In this document: positions 35,727 through 47,663 of the stretch, in pieces | Numbering within the stretch: the first letter of the stretch is position 1 | Layout of the letters: each line of letters starts with the position of its first letter | NCBI GenBank assembly: GCA_014218235.1 | Contig: CM024761.1 | Span: forward strand, 86,553,968 to 86,617,967 | Direction: 5' to 3' | Length of the DNA: 64,000 nt | Source: Colocasia esculenta | Taxonomy: Eukaryota; Streptophyta; Magnoliopsida; Alismatales; Araceae | The notes under the pieces: generated by a model | Told to the model about the DNA's origin: nothing | Database searches by the model: none | Seen by the model: only the letters and a program-made list of their open reading frames with translations | Position numbers and translations under genes: made by a program

Positions 35727-37418
35727 AGGGTTTGGAGGCCAGTGTGTGGCCATTGTTAGACCATGGAGGTCTAAATGTGTTTCTATAGGTTTTTAGGGTC
35801 AGGTGGGAGGCAGAAGGGCTGGGCATTCCAGCCCAAGCAGGGCTCTATCGGGCTCTTTGAGAACGCGTCGCATACAGACGACGCGATTCTCATGGGATAT
35901 CATGTCCGATTTCCCGACGTGATTAGGATGTTAATCACGTTCACTATAAGGACGTGATTTCGCACCACCGTTACATGGCCGTCGCTGCATGCGCGCCGCG
36001 TGGTGCATGCACAACGTCACGGGCTTTAGTCACGTAGGCAACATCGGACGCGTTTATTAACACGTCGGGTATGTACGCCATGATTTGGTTATGTTGTGTT
36101 AAGTGTATGTTCCCCTGGTCGAACAGTGCAATCGCACTGCTTAGGTGGGGAAGATACTGCCGCAGCTATGAAGGGGAACTAGGGTGATTTTTGTGCAATT
36201 GGAGCCCATTCGGCATAATTCCGGCACGAGGACGAGCTTTGGAGCACGAGGAATCCTATGGTGGTATCAGAATTGTGGTTCCTTCATGGGTAGGGGACTT
36301 CTACCCTGTTTCTTATCTGTGTGAACTGGGTGATTAGAAAACATGAGTGTAATGGGTTATGCATGATGGGTGAAGGGTTGAGCATGTTAGAAAGCATGTC
36401 TAGGGTTTCTTTTGAACTGATATCTTTGTATAGCATGCTTGTATGGCCATGTGTGGCTTTTTTCCAAACAGATTTTAGGGTGTGTTCCAGGTGGTTGAAA
36501 GGCATCCGGTACACTCGTCGCATTCATGTGAATGCATCGGCCATGGCCGACGCAATTCAACCATAATGGTGGCCGGTAAGTAGTATGCGATTCAGTCATA
36601 AGAAAGCATCCACTGTGTTGGACGCATTTTAGAAAGTGGCAACCCGAGCTCTGGTGTGTTGTGGCCTGTTTGTTCAGTTTCTATCCCACGTTGCTTGGGC
36701 TATGTTACCAAGGCAATGTAGGGTCTGTATAGGTTGTGTTGACCCATGTCGTGATTGATATCGAGGTGTTTTGCATGGAATTGTGTGCATAGCGAGTTGG
36801 GTGTCACGCCTTCCGTAGTTACCTCTCAAGTCGGTTACCCTAGCACCAGGTGCTTAGGGCTTCTCCCGGTATGGGAGTACCGTCCGGGTTTGTGTCGTCT
36901 TCCTTGACACCCACACTCTTGGGTTTGAGTAGTACGTCTGGCTGAGGGAAAGACGACAGTGGACAAGGGCTTGTGTTTGTAGGTGTGCGGCCATTTGTAG
37001 TGCGCTCTTGGTTGAGGGACGGACACTGGTAGACGTACTGGTCATCAGCTAGTCCTGTTCTAGTGCCTCACTTTAGGGTTCTCGGTAGGAGCCCCTAAGG
37101 GTGTCAGGCTTGGTCCTGCAGTGGTGTACCTTGCAGGTGTGGTGTGGTTAGTCTCCATGGTTCTTATTTCGTTGAGGTGGAGCGGCAGCTGGACCCTTCG
37201 TCCGTGGTTGCGAGGCTGAGAGGTGTACTTGTGTAGTTTGTCCGAGTCTGTGGCTGTGTCGCGAACCAATCTTCGTGACACGTGTTCGGCGTAACCTTCC
37301 TTTAGCTTCTACACTTTGACGTGTATTGCCGTTTATTATTTATTTGCAGTTGTAGTATCATGCTTAGATGGTACATGTTTATAGCTTTGATATTAATTAT
37401 GTTTCTCAGCTTGGGGGA
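35727..37418 (+). repeat. Element B 3' LTR, middle piece
   Basis: It matches the B 5' LTR from TTTGGAGGCCAGTGTG (19236) to CTTGGGGGA (about 20757). It contains 166 bp (36202-36370) absent from the 5' copy. It ends where element D begins (TGTAACGTCG). Confidence 0.9.
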
Positions 37419-39622
37419 TGTAACGTCGTGGGTTTTTCGGATCCTTACGGATCATGTGTGTAATGGTTGGGTGGCCATTATGAGGACAAATGTGGTTTTG
37501 GAGTGTGGTGTGTGCAGGTTTGGTCTGAAACAAGATAGGACCTGCTGTAGTTGAGTAGGGGTTGACGGCCAGGTGTGGTCGTTGAGTGGTTTCGCGTCCA
37601 TCGAAGGTGACGTCAACTTTATGAACTTAACGGCGGGCCTTGTGGACGTTTATTGGGGTGGTTCCCTAAACGACAATAAGGTTGACGCCAACCTATGCGC
37701 CCTGCAGGTTATAGGTCTACCCGAGGGCAGCTTCCCTCACTCCGTTCTCCTTCTCCCTTTCCCTATTTTCATGCCCTCGCTTCCCCACTGTTTCCAATGG
37801 TTGCAGAAAGGCTAGTTGGAGGATCGTGGAACGTGAGGTGGTGACGAATTGGGCAAGGAAACGCCAGAGCAAGGTGTAATCTCCGTAGGAGCTCGCGGAG
37901 GGTTAGGTGCGAATCAGGAGGATTTAGGAGGTTTAAGTGCGTCTTGAGGTAGGGAACGATCCCTTTTAATTCCTTCTGTGGTGATAATTCATCTGGAATG
38001 CATGAATCTGCATGTTAATTATGTTTTTGGGTAAAGATACTCCATGTGGGGACAATGGGTGGTTTGAGAAATTTAACAAGTAAAACTTGTAGTTTTGGTT
38101 TGATTGAGATGCATGTATGTTAGAGGAAGTGTTTCCTCATGTTTTTCTGCTGATTTTAGGGCCGAGAATATCTGAGGAATCGGCCTAGGGTTTCTGTGAG
38201 AGCTGATAGCCGAGGAGCTTGGCGTCAATATCGATTGACGTCAGGTTCTTCAGCTAGGAGATTGACGGCCAGATATCTTGTCGTTTATATCTCATCGACG
38301 ACAGTCGATGTTGCCGCCAGCATGCATTTATTTAAATGTTTCTATATTGAATATTTAAAGATAACGAGCGGTATGTTGGCACCTGTGGTGCACTAGGTGC
38401 ATGAGGTTTCTGTGACTAGCGTACAAGGTGCAGCCCTAGCTAGCTCTTTACGCATTTACGTGGTGTTTACGTGTGGTGAACTACCAGTGCACGAGGTTTG
38501 TGCGAGACTTCAAGTGATTTGTGTGTGACGTGCACATGGTTTTGTGTACGTGGCAAGTAGTACGAGCCTACCGTGGTTACCTCTCCAGTTGGGTGCCCCA
38601 GGTTCTCTGTGAGCCAGCTGTTAGCTCGGGGCTTTGTCTCGGTACTTTGTGTACCGTCGAGGTTTGTGTCATCTGACCTGGACACCTCACTCCTTTGCTT
38701 GAGTTGTACGTCCGGCTGAGGGAAAGACGACAGTGGGACAATGACTGTTGTACTTGTCTTTTGGTCACTTGTAGTGCGCTCTTAGTTGGGGGCACGGACA
38801 CTAGTAGTCGACACTGGTCCCCAGCTAGTCCTTTCTAGTGCCTCACTCTAGAGGGCCCAGGCCAGGGTCTATAGAGGTGCCAGACATGGGCCTGCGACCG
38901 TGTGGTCCGTAGGTGTTGGTGTTTAGTTGGTCTCCACAGTTGCTTGAACTTTTCACATGGAGCGGCAGCTGGACCTTTCATTCGTGGCTGCGAGACTGAG
39001 AGGTAGACCTGTGTGTGTTTGTCGAGTTAGTTACTGGTGTCGCGAACCAGTTCACGTGGTCGCTGTGTGGCGGTCTCTACTGTAGCTCGTACACCTGTTT
39101 GGGTTTGCCGTTTATTTAATATAGTTGTTTTACGTAGTCAGCAAACGGTGAGTGTATTTATATTTTAATATATCCTACTTAGCTATTCTATAAACTGTTA
39201 GTATAGTTTACTGCTTTCATACCTATGTTTTTGGTTGCTCGGTGTGGGGGGAGTTCCCTACTGAGCCAGTGACTAGAGAGGCTCACCCCTACCCCACAGG
39301 TGAAGGCGAGGAGGACGTTTCTCGGCCGTCGTCTAGTTCAGAGCCGTCCTAGCGGTGCAGGGTTAGCACCACACGTGTAGTGTAGTTAGTTGTACTTCTT
39401 CCAGTTGTACCCCGGGGTATGCCCCAGCTCTTGTACTTTCTTTCAGTTCTGTGGAAATATGGCTATGTAAATTTGTGAATATATATATGGAATGGTGTGT
39501 TCTTTGTGTTTTCACGGACTAGTGTGTGGTATCCCTTGCGAGGCTTCGGCCCGTTCGCGGGAGACGGACTCGGGTCAAGCACGTTCCTGGTTTAACGGGC
39601 TTGGATGAGGCGTTCCGTTACA
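37419..39622 (+). repeat. Element D 5' LTR
   Basis: TGTAACGTCG to CGTTACA, 2204 bp, matching 44417-46615 with scattered substitutions and one-base gaps. Confidence 0.9.
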
Positions 39623-39764
39623 GTTGGTATCAAAGTAGGGTCCGTGTTAATATAAGGGAACTAGAAGGTTACATAGCCTTATTTCAGTAGTAGTACACTG
39701 CTGGTAGTGACCTTGGTTTTTAATGATATGTTGTTTTGTTTTGTTTGGTGTTTTGTTTATGTAG

Positions 39765-40985
39765 ATGTTTGAAATGGCAGATAGAAGAGATTGGGGTGGT
39801 GGAGGAGATGATCCAGAGGAGAACACTCAGCGTATAATAGAGAGGATCTGGGAGAGCCTCACCGATATTCGAATGAGGAGGGATCAGCAGGCTCCGGTAC
39901 CACCCGTTGCCATACCACCTGGGGATGGAGAGACTGTACCTATAGCTCCAGTTCGCCACTGCCAGGAGTGGAGGTGCCTTTTGTAGCACCCTTGCCACCA
40001 CCCCGCCAGTGTTAGTAGCAGAGGAAACCAGTGATGCAAGTTGAGAAGTTTCTGAGATTGCAGCCACCTACTATTCAGGAGGGCCGAATCCAGATACAGC
40101 AGAACACTGGGTTCATGAGATTGAGAGGGTCTTTACGACCATGAGGTGCCCGACAGCAGATAGAGTTGTGCTAGCTGCTTATCAGTTGAGGATTTGCATT
40201 GGAATAGTGGCGATTGAAGATGCAGACCACCTTCGCAGGCAGGATAGAGAGACTATCACTTGGTCGGAGTTCTTAATGTATTTAACGATACATTCTTTCC
40301 GATTCAAGTGCAGCAAGTGAGAGAGAGCAGTTCCGGACATTCCAACAAGGTAAGGTAACTCTTCAGTTTTAGAATATCAGATTAGGTTTATGGCACTTAG
40401 CCGATATGCGGCTTATGTAGTATCGGACATAATATGATGGTTGAGTACTTTATTCAGGGTTTAAGGGTAGAATTGCAGAATGCAATAGTGCCACTCATAA
40501 GGTCTATTATGACTCGTCAGATGGGCGAGTCAGATTCAGGTAGTTTTCGGCTACCGCAGCAGTCAGTGGGTGTGAGTAAGGGTAAAGCACCAGCAGGACC
40601 TTCTCCATCATGTTTTGGTAAGTGGGGCAAGAAATTGAAGCAATAATTTAAAGGTAAAGGAAGAGGATGGGGAGGTCGACAGAATTTCAGCAAGGTCATG
40701 GTAAGCAAGAGGTGGAGGAGTCGTAGCAGAGTACTGCCCAACAACTTATTATTTCACCAGGCTATAGATGTTATAACTGTAATCAGCCGGGGAATTTGAT
40801 CCGTAATTGCCCCTATCCGAGAGAGTATGGATATGTGGAGAGGGTGTGCAGCAGCAGCCACAACAGTATCATCAGCCACAGGCAGGTCGTGGCAGAGGAG
40901 TACCGCAGCAGCGAGGAGGGGCCGGGTTATGGCTATCACCCAAGCCCAGGCGGAGACATCAAATATGATCGAAGGTACTATACCC
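39765..40985 (+). pseudogene. Element D gag, frameshifted
   Basis: It starts at ATG 39765 (MFEMADRRDWGGGG; MADRRDW at 39774 is an alternative start). It has the same order as B's gag: a Pro-rich linker, the gag core (CGAATCCAGATACAGC region, ERVFTTMRC), then a zinc knuckle near 40760 reading CYNCNQPGNLIRNC, in which the metal-binding histidine is asparagine. There are frame changes near 39960, 40060, 40190 and 40430. Confidence 0.85.
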
Positions 40986-43900
40986 ATTTATGATTATTCA
41001 GCAAGAGTTTTATTTCTTTGGGTGCCTCTCATTCTTTTATTTCGAAGAATTCCTGGATTGTATGGTTCATCCTTTGAAAGAGGAATCCTGTGAGTTGGTA
41101 GTGGAAGTCCCTAGGTGAGTTTATGCTCACTTCGAGCTATATAGATGAGCTCCTGTCGTGATTGAAGGAAATCAGATGCCGGGTCGGTTATATGCTTTGC
41201 AGTTGACCGACTATGATATTATCTTGGGAATGGACTGGCTTGAGGCTTATGGAGCAATGTTAGATTGCAGAAAAAAGAGGATCAAGTTCTGCCATCCTAA
41301 TGGTTCAGTGTTGAGTATCAAGGTATGCCTTTCTGTACTTTTAAGTTTATAATTTCTATAATAAGAGCTAGAAAGCTAATAAATGCAGGGTGTGTGGCTT
41401 ATTTAGCCTCAGTTAGTTTGGTAGAGGCTAGTCGATCAGTGGAGGCAGTTCCCGTGGTTAGGGAATTTGCTGATGTCTTTCCGGAAGATTTGCCTGGTTT
41501 AGCTCCACATAGAGGTGGACTTTACCATTGAGTTGCTGTCAGGTACCATGCCGATCTCTAAAGCACCATATCGGATGGCACCAGCAGAACTTAAAGAATT
41601 GAAAAAGCAATTAGAAGAGTTGTTACAGAAAGGGTTCATTAGACCGAGTTATTCCCGTGGGGAGCACCAGTGTTATTTGTGAAAAAGAAAGATGGAAGTT
41701 TCGTATGTGTATTGATTATAGGAAATTGAATGATGTGACCATTAAAATAAGTACCCGTTACAAGAATAGATGTTCTGTTTGATCAGTTACAATCAGCAAA
41801 TGTATTTTCTAAAATCGATTGAGGTCTGGGTACCATCAGTTGAGAATTAAAGAGGAGGATATAGATAAAAAACATTCAGAACTAGATATGGTCACTATGA
41901 GTTTGTGGTTATGCCATTTGGGTAACCAATGCCCTGCAGCTTTTATAGATATGATGAATAGAATCTTTCATCCGTATTTGGACCAATTTATTGTGGTCTT
42001 TATAGATGATATTCTAATTTACTCAGCATCTGAAGAGGAACATGCAGCGTATTTGAGATGTGCTTTACAGTTATTAAGAGATAATCAGTTGTTCGCCAAA
42101 TTCAGTAAGTGTGAATTTTGGCTGAAAGAAATTCAGTTCTTAGGCCATGTTATATCAGCTGAGGGAGTGGCAGTTGACCCAAGTAAAGTGGAGGCAGTGA
42201 TGAAATGGGAGGTGCCAAGACGATTACTGAAATTAGAAGCTTTTGGGGTTAGCATGCTATTATAGGCATTTCATTCAACTTTTTCTAGAATTGCAGCACC
42301 CATGACTACACTAACTAGAAAGGGTGTGCATTTGTATGGTGTGGTGAATGCCAAAGAAGTTTATGGAATTAAAGAAGAGGCTTACAACGGCACCTGTGTT
42401 GACATTATCGGACAGGTAATGGTTTGGTTGTTATATATACAGATGCATCTAGAAGAGGGCTTGGCGCAGTGCTTATGCAGCATGGTAGAGTGATAGCTTA
42501 TGCGTCCAGGCAGTTGAAGCTGGCAGAAGAAAATTATACACCACCATGATTTAGAATTAGCAGCAGTTGTGTTTGCTTTGAAAATGTGGAGGCATTATCT
42601 ATATGGTGAGAGATTTGAGATCTTACAGATCATAAAAGCTTAGAGTAATCTTCTCGCAGAAAGATTTAAATCTTCGCAGCGTATGTGGGTGGAGTATTTG
42701 AAAAAGATTATGACTTCAGTTTGGCTTATCATCCGGGTAGGCCAATGTGGTAGTGGATGCCTTGAGTAGAAAGGCATATATAAGTCAAATGATGATCAAG
42801 GAATGGAAATTGTATGAGGAGATAGCGAAGAATTCCTTGTATGTGCCAAGCAGTCAACGGCGGGCAGTACTAGCCAGTAGTGCTGTAGAGCCGTCCTTGT
42901 ATTGGCAGATTGTGGAAGCTCAGAAAGCAGATGCAAATTTGATCGAAATTGTGAAAATGGAAGGAGTTACCATTGATAATAATTGTGTGGTTAGGCTCAG
43001 AGGCAGGTTATTTGTTCCAGCAGAGAGGGAGGTTAAGCAGTCAGTATTAGAAGAGGCTCATAAATCCAGGTACACTATCCATCCAGGTAGTACTAAAATG
43101 TACCAGGATTTAAAGAAACATTTCTGGTGGCCTCATATGAAAAAGGAAATAGCTAAGTTTGTTTCAAGATGTGCTGTATGTCAGCAAATTAAGGCAAAGT
43201 ATCAGAAGACTGGAGGTCTATTGCAACCGTTGCCCATTCCACAGTGGAAATGTGATGATATTGCCATGGACTTTGTGGCAGGCTTACCAAGATCGAGTTC
43301 CGGACATAATGGAATATGGGTATTTGTTGACAGATTAACCAAAGTATGCAGATTGGTGGCAATAAGTATGTCTTGGACAGTGGACATATTAGCAAAAATT
43401 TATGTTGATAGAATTGTTCCACTGCATGGTGTTTCAAAGTCTATTGTATCTGATAGGGATCCAAGGTTTACTTTAGGTTTTGGAGGAGCTTGCAGAGAGT
43501 AGTTGGAATGGAGCTGAGATACAGCTCAGCTTACCACCCGCAGACGGATGGTCAGACAGAGAGGACTATCCCAAACCATTGAAGATATGTTGCGAGCATG
43601 TTGTTTAGTTTGGGGTGGTAGTTGGGAGCAGCATCTGGGAATGGTTGAATTTACTTATAACAACAGTTATCATACCAGTCTTGGGATGGCACCAAATGAA
43701 GCTCTATATGGAAGGGCATGTAGAACCCATTAAACTGGCATGAAGTTGGAGAAAGACAAATGATGGGTCCTGAATTGATTCAGCAAACCACAAGAAATAG
43801 TAAAACTTATCAAAGAAAAATTACAAACAGCTCAAAGCAGGCAGAAGAGTTGTGCCGATAATCAGAGAAGACCACTTCAGTTTGAAGTGGGGACTTTGTT

Positions 43901-44295
43901 TTTCTAAGAATTTCCCCTAGTAAAGGTATTATGAGGTTTGGCAAGACTGGAAAGTTGAGCCCGAGATATGTGGGACCTTTCTAGGTGATTGAAAGAATTG
44001 GGGAAACGTCTTATAGACTAGATTTGCCAGCAGATTTTGCAGATGTTCATAATATTTTCATGTTTCTATGTTAAGAAATGCATTGAAGATCCATCGCAGA
44101 TAATTAGTTACCAAGGTGGTGACTTGAAAAGATATGTCTATGCCAGAGTACCCGGTGCAGATCACTGATCGAAAAAACAAAGAAACTAAGGAATAAAAGA
44201 AATTGAGTTAGTTAAAGTGAGATGGAAAATAGGTTGGGTGGTGAGGATACCTGGGAATTAGCCGAGGAGATGGCTAAGGGGTATCCCTATCTTTG
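40928..44295 (+). pseudogene. Element D pol, frameshifted
   Basis: The protease region (GASHSFIS near 41020) has lost its usual D-S/T-G context through frame loss. The reverse transcriptase FIDD is at about 41998-42009. RNase H (42440-42650) is badly broken. The longest open piece, 42747-43502 (251 codons), covers the end of RNase H and the integrase N-terminus: the HHCC site (AHKSRYTIH, CAVCQQ), MDFVAGLPR and VSDRDPRFT. The rest of the integrase (TDGQTERT-like region near 43550), the GKLSPRYVG segment and a chromodomain-like tail up to 44290 follow in other frames. Confidence 0.85.
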
Positions 44296-44416
44296 AATAA
44301 AGTTTTGTATTTCTTTTTAGATGATAGTACTTGTAAAAATGTGCATATTTAAGTTGTTTATGTTTGAATTGTGCTATGAATTTTGAGGTCGAAATTTTCT
44401 TTTTAGATGATAGTAA

Positions 44417-46615
44417 TGTAACGTCGTGTGTTTTTCGGATCCTTATGGATCATGTGTGTAATGGTTGTGGTGGCCATCGTGAGGCCAATGTGGTTTGGAA
44501 GTGTGGTGCACGCAGGTTTGGTCCTGAAACAAGATAGGACCTGCTGCAGTTGAGTAGGGGTTGACGGCCAGGTGTGGTCGTTGACTGGTTTGGCGTCCAT
44601 CGAAGGTGACGTCAACCTTAAGAACTTAACGGCGGGCCTTGTGGACGTTTATTGGGGCGGTTCCCTAAACGACAATAAGGTTGACGCCAACCTGTGTGAC
44701 TTGCAGGTTAACGGTCTACCCGAGGGCAGCTTCCCTCACTCCGTTCTCCTTCTCCCTCGCCCTATTTTCATGCCCTCGCTTCCCCACTGTTTCCAATGGT
44801 TGCAGAAGGCTAGTTGGAGGATCGTGGAACATGAGGTGGTGACTAATCGGGCAAGGAAATGCCGGAGCGAGGTGTAATCTCCGTAGGAGCTCGCGGAGGG
44901 TTAGGTGTGAATCGGGAGGATTTAGGAGGTTTAAGTGCATGTTGAGGTAGGGAACGATCCCTTTTAATTCCTTCTGTTGTGATAATGCATCTGGAACGCA
45001 TGAAACTGCATGTTAATTATGTTTTTGGGTAAAGATACTCCATGGTGGGGACAATGGGTGGTTTGAGCAATTTAACAAGTGAAACTTGTAGTTATGGTTT
45101 GATTGAGATGCATGTATATTAGAGGAAGTGTTTCCTCATATTTTTCCGCTGATTTTAGGGCCGAGAATACACTGAGGAATCGGCCTAGGGTTTCTGTGAG
45201 AGCTGATAGCCGAGGAGCTTGGAGTCAATATCGATTGACGCAAGGTTCTTTAGCTAGGAGATTGACGGTCAGATATCTTGCCGTTTATATCTCATCGACG
45301 ACAGTCGATGTTTTCGCCAGCATGCAATTATTTAAATGTTGCTATATTGAATATTTAAGATAATGAGCGTATGTTGGCAACTGTGGTTCACTAGGTGCAT
45401 GAGGTTTCTGTGATAGCATATAAGTACAGCCCTAGCTAGCTCTTTACGGTTTACGTGGTGTTTACGTGTGGTGAAACTACCAGTGCACGAGGTTTGTGCG
45501 AGACTTCACGTGGTTTGTGTGTGACGTGTACGTGGCAAGTAGTATGACGCCTACCGTGGTTACCTCTCTAGTTGGGGCTCAGGTTCTCTGTGAGCAGGCT
45601 GTTAGCTCGAGGCTTTGTCCGGTACTTGTGTCGTACCGGCGAGGTCTGTGTCGTCTAACTTGGACACCTCACTCCTTTGACTTGAGTTGTACGTGGGTGA
45701 GGGAAAGATGAACAGTGGGACAGTGACTGTTGTACTTGTCTTTTGGTCACTTGTAGTGCGCTCTTAGTTGGGGGCACGGACACCAGTAGTCGACACTGGT
45801 CCCCAGCTAGTCCTTCCTGTGCTCACTCTATAGGGGCCCAGGCCAGGGTCTTTAGAGGGTGCCAGGCATGGGCCTGCGACCGTTGTGGTCCGCAAATGGT
45901 GGTGTTTAGTTGGTCTCCACAGTTGCTTGACCCTTTCACGTGGAGCGGCAGTTGGACCTTTCGTTCGTGGTTGCGAGACTGAGAGGTAGACCTGTATGTG
46001 TTTGTCCGAGTCAGTTACTGGTGTCGCAAACCAGTTCACGTGGCTCATGTGTGGCGGTCTCTATGTAGCTCGTACACCTGTTTGAGTTTGCCCTTTATTT
46101 AATACAGTTGTTTTACGTAGTCGGCAAACGGTGAGTGTATTTATAGCTTTAATATCCTACTTAGCTGTTCTATAAACTGTTAGTATAGTTACTGCTTTCA
46201 TACCTACGTTTTTGTTTGCTCAGTGTTGGGGGAGTTCCCTACTAAGCCAGTGACTAGCGAGGCTCACCCCTACCCTCACAGGTGAAGGCGAGGAGGACAT
46301 TTCTCGCCGTAGTCTAGTTCGGCGCCGCGTCGTAGTGGTGCAGGGGTCAGCAACCTCCAACAGTGGTAGTTTCGTTTAGTTGTTTACTTCTTAGTTGTAC
46401 CCTGGGGTATGCCCCAGGCTCTTGTACTTTCTTTCAGTTCTGTGGAAATATGGCTATTGTAAATTTGTGAAATATTATATGGAATGGTGTGTTCGTTGTG
46501 TTTTTCACAGACTAGTGTGTGGTATCCCTTGCGAGGCTTCGGCCCGTTCGCGGGAGACGGACTCGGGTCAGGCACGTTACTGGTTTAACGGGCTTGGACG
46601 AGGCATTCCGTCACA
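44417..46615 (+). repeat. Element D 3' LTR
   Basis: TGTAACGTCG to CCGTCACA, 2199 bp. The terminal TTACA has become TCACA. Confidence 0.9.
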
Positions 46616-46970
46616 GGGTAGTTACCCTATATTGAGCCAATGACTTGTGAGGCTCATCCCTTTTTCTTCCAGGTGAGAGAGAGCAGGAGGATCCACGTCC
46701 CTCCTATAGTTTTTGTCAGTGCGATAGTGTAGTCGGGCCCTCGCCTCCGGCAGAGAGTAAGTTCTACATGTGGAGCCTTGGGGGTTTGTCCCAGGCTGTT
46801 GTGTCTATTATGATGACTATGTATGGAACTTAGTATGTACATTTCATATGGATATGTATGAGCAATGTATCTTATATATGCTAATGTGTTCTTTTATATT
46901 TTCACGGACATATGTGATTGAATCCCTTGCGAGGCCTGGGCTCGATCGCGGGAGACGGTGTCATGTCAAG
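46616..46970 (+). repeat. Element B 3' LTR, last piece (right end missing)
   Basis: It corresponds to 20756-21105 of the 5' LTR (GTTACCCTA..TTGAGCCAATGAC to GGTGTCATGTCAAG). About 45 bp of LTR end, including the terminal CCGTTACA, are absent; element A sequence follows directly. Confidence 0.85.
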
Positions 46971-47203
46971 TTAGTTAGTCAGCATTAGTTAGTCAATATG
47001 TAATATACAGTTTGGCTTTGAATAAGTACTCTGGGCCCTAGCTTTGGCTCTGATTAGTGAATGTAATAGTGTTTGAGAAATTATAATGAAGTTGGACTTA
47101 TATATGCGTTATTGCAAATTGTGAAATGGTTTGTTGTTCTTTATCACTCGATATTATTTATTTAACTGTAATATCGCTTCGATATCCACGTCGGGGCGTT
47201 ACG
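46971..47203 (+). repeat. Element A 3' LTR, tail
   Basis: It matches 17110-17345 (TTAGTTAGTCA..TATGTAATA to GGGGCGTTACG). Compared with the 5' LTR, about 230 bp between the B insertion point (equivalent of about 16880) and here are missing, so a deletion crossed the B/A boundary. Confidence 0.85.
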
Positions 47204-47663
47204 AAATATTTCCCCTCCCCATCATTTTTCCTAATAATCAGTATGATTATTGAGGACGGTGGCCAGTCGTCCCAAATAATCTTATTGGGTCCTCAATAAT
47301 CTTATTGGGGATGGTTGATGAGTCGTCCCCAATAATCTTATTGGGGACGGTGACTAGCCCTCCCCAATAAATTTATTAGGGATGACTTTTTTCTTGTCTC
47401 CAATAACTTATTGGGGATGACTGCACAGTCATCCCTAATAAGATTATTGGGGATGATTCATCAGTCGTCCCTAATAATTTTATTGGGGACGATTTTTCTT
47501 CAGTCGTTGCCATTGTAATGGCGACGGGCTTATGGGGACGACTTTGCGACGGTTGGGAAGCCATCCCCAATAATTTTTTCGAATCCTGGTTAGTAATATC
47601 TCAAGATTCTGCTGGGACTGGACGTAGGGCTTCCATTGAGAGAGGTGTCGAACCAAGATAAAT
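47204..47663. repeat. Inverted-repeat-rich fragment, possible CACTA terminus remnant
   Basis: Between 47250 and 47580 the motif GTCGTCCCCAATAATCTTAT and its inverse TTATTGGGGACGAC alternate roughly every 40-45 bp; several units are perfect palindromes such as CCCAATAATCTTATTGGG. The stretch ends at about 47598 with CGAATCCTGGTTAGTA, which read on the minus strand is TACTAACCAGGATTCG, one base from a CACTA-type start. Dense subterminal motifs beside such an end fit a relic CACTA terminus, but no partner end or target duplication is visible. Positions 47600-47663 are unclassified. Confidence 0.45.

Larger units (their letters stand above)
37419..46615 (+). mobile_element. Ty3/gypsy element D (chromovirus, relative of B), inserted in the 3' LTR of B
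   Basis: The LTRs are 37419-39622 (2204 bp, TGTAACGTCG to CCGTTACA) and 44417-46615. The flanks are GGGGA (37414-37418) and GGGTA (46616-46620), a 5-bp target duplication with one change; element B's LTR resumes with GTTACCC. The primer site is TGGTATCAAAGT at 39625. Interior order is as in B, and the proteins align with B throughout, but the reading frame is broken by many one-base gaps. Confidence 0.9.
19200..46970 (+). mobile_element. Ty3/gypsy element B (chromovirus, Tekay/Del-like), split by elements C and D
   Basis: The 5' LTR is 19200-21150 (TGTAATAACGG to CCGTTACA), the interior 21151-26015, and the 3' LTR 26016-26053 plus 35727-37418 plus 46616-46970, separated by C and D. Removing the insertions leaves about 8.9 kb. 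The order gag, protease, reverse transcriptase, RNase H, integrase with a C-terminal chromodomain-like end is that of plant chromoviruses. The extreme right end of the 3' LTR, after CATGTCAAG, is missing, so no target duplication can be read. Coding is broken by many stop codons. Confidence 0.9.
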
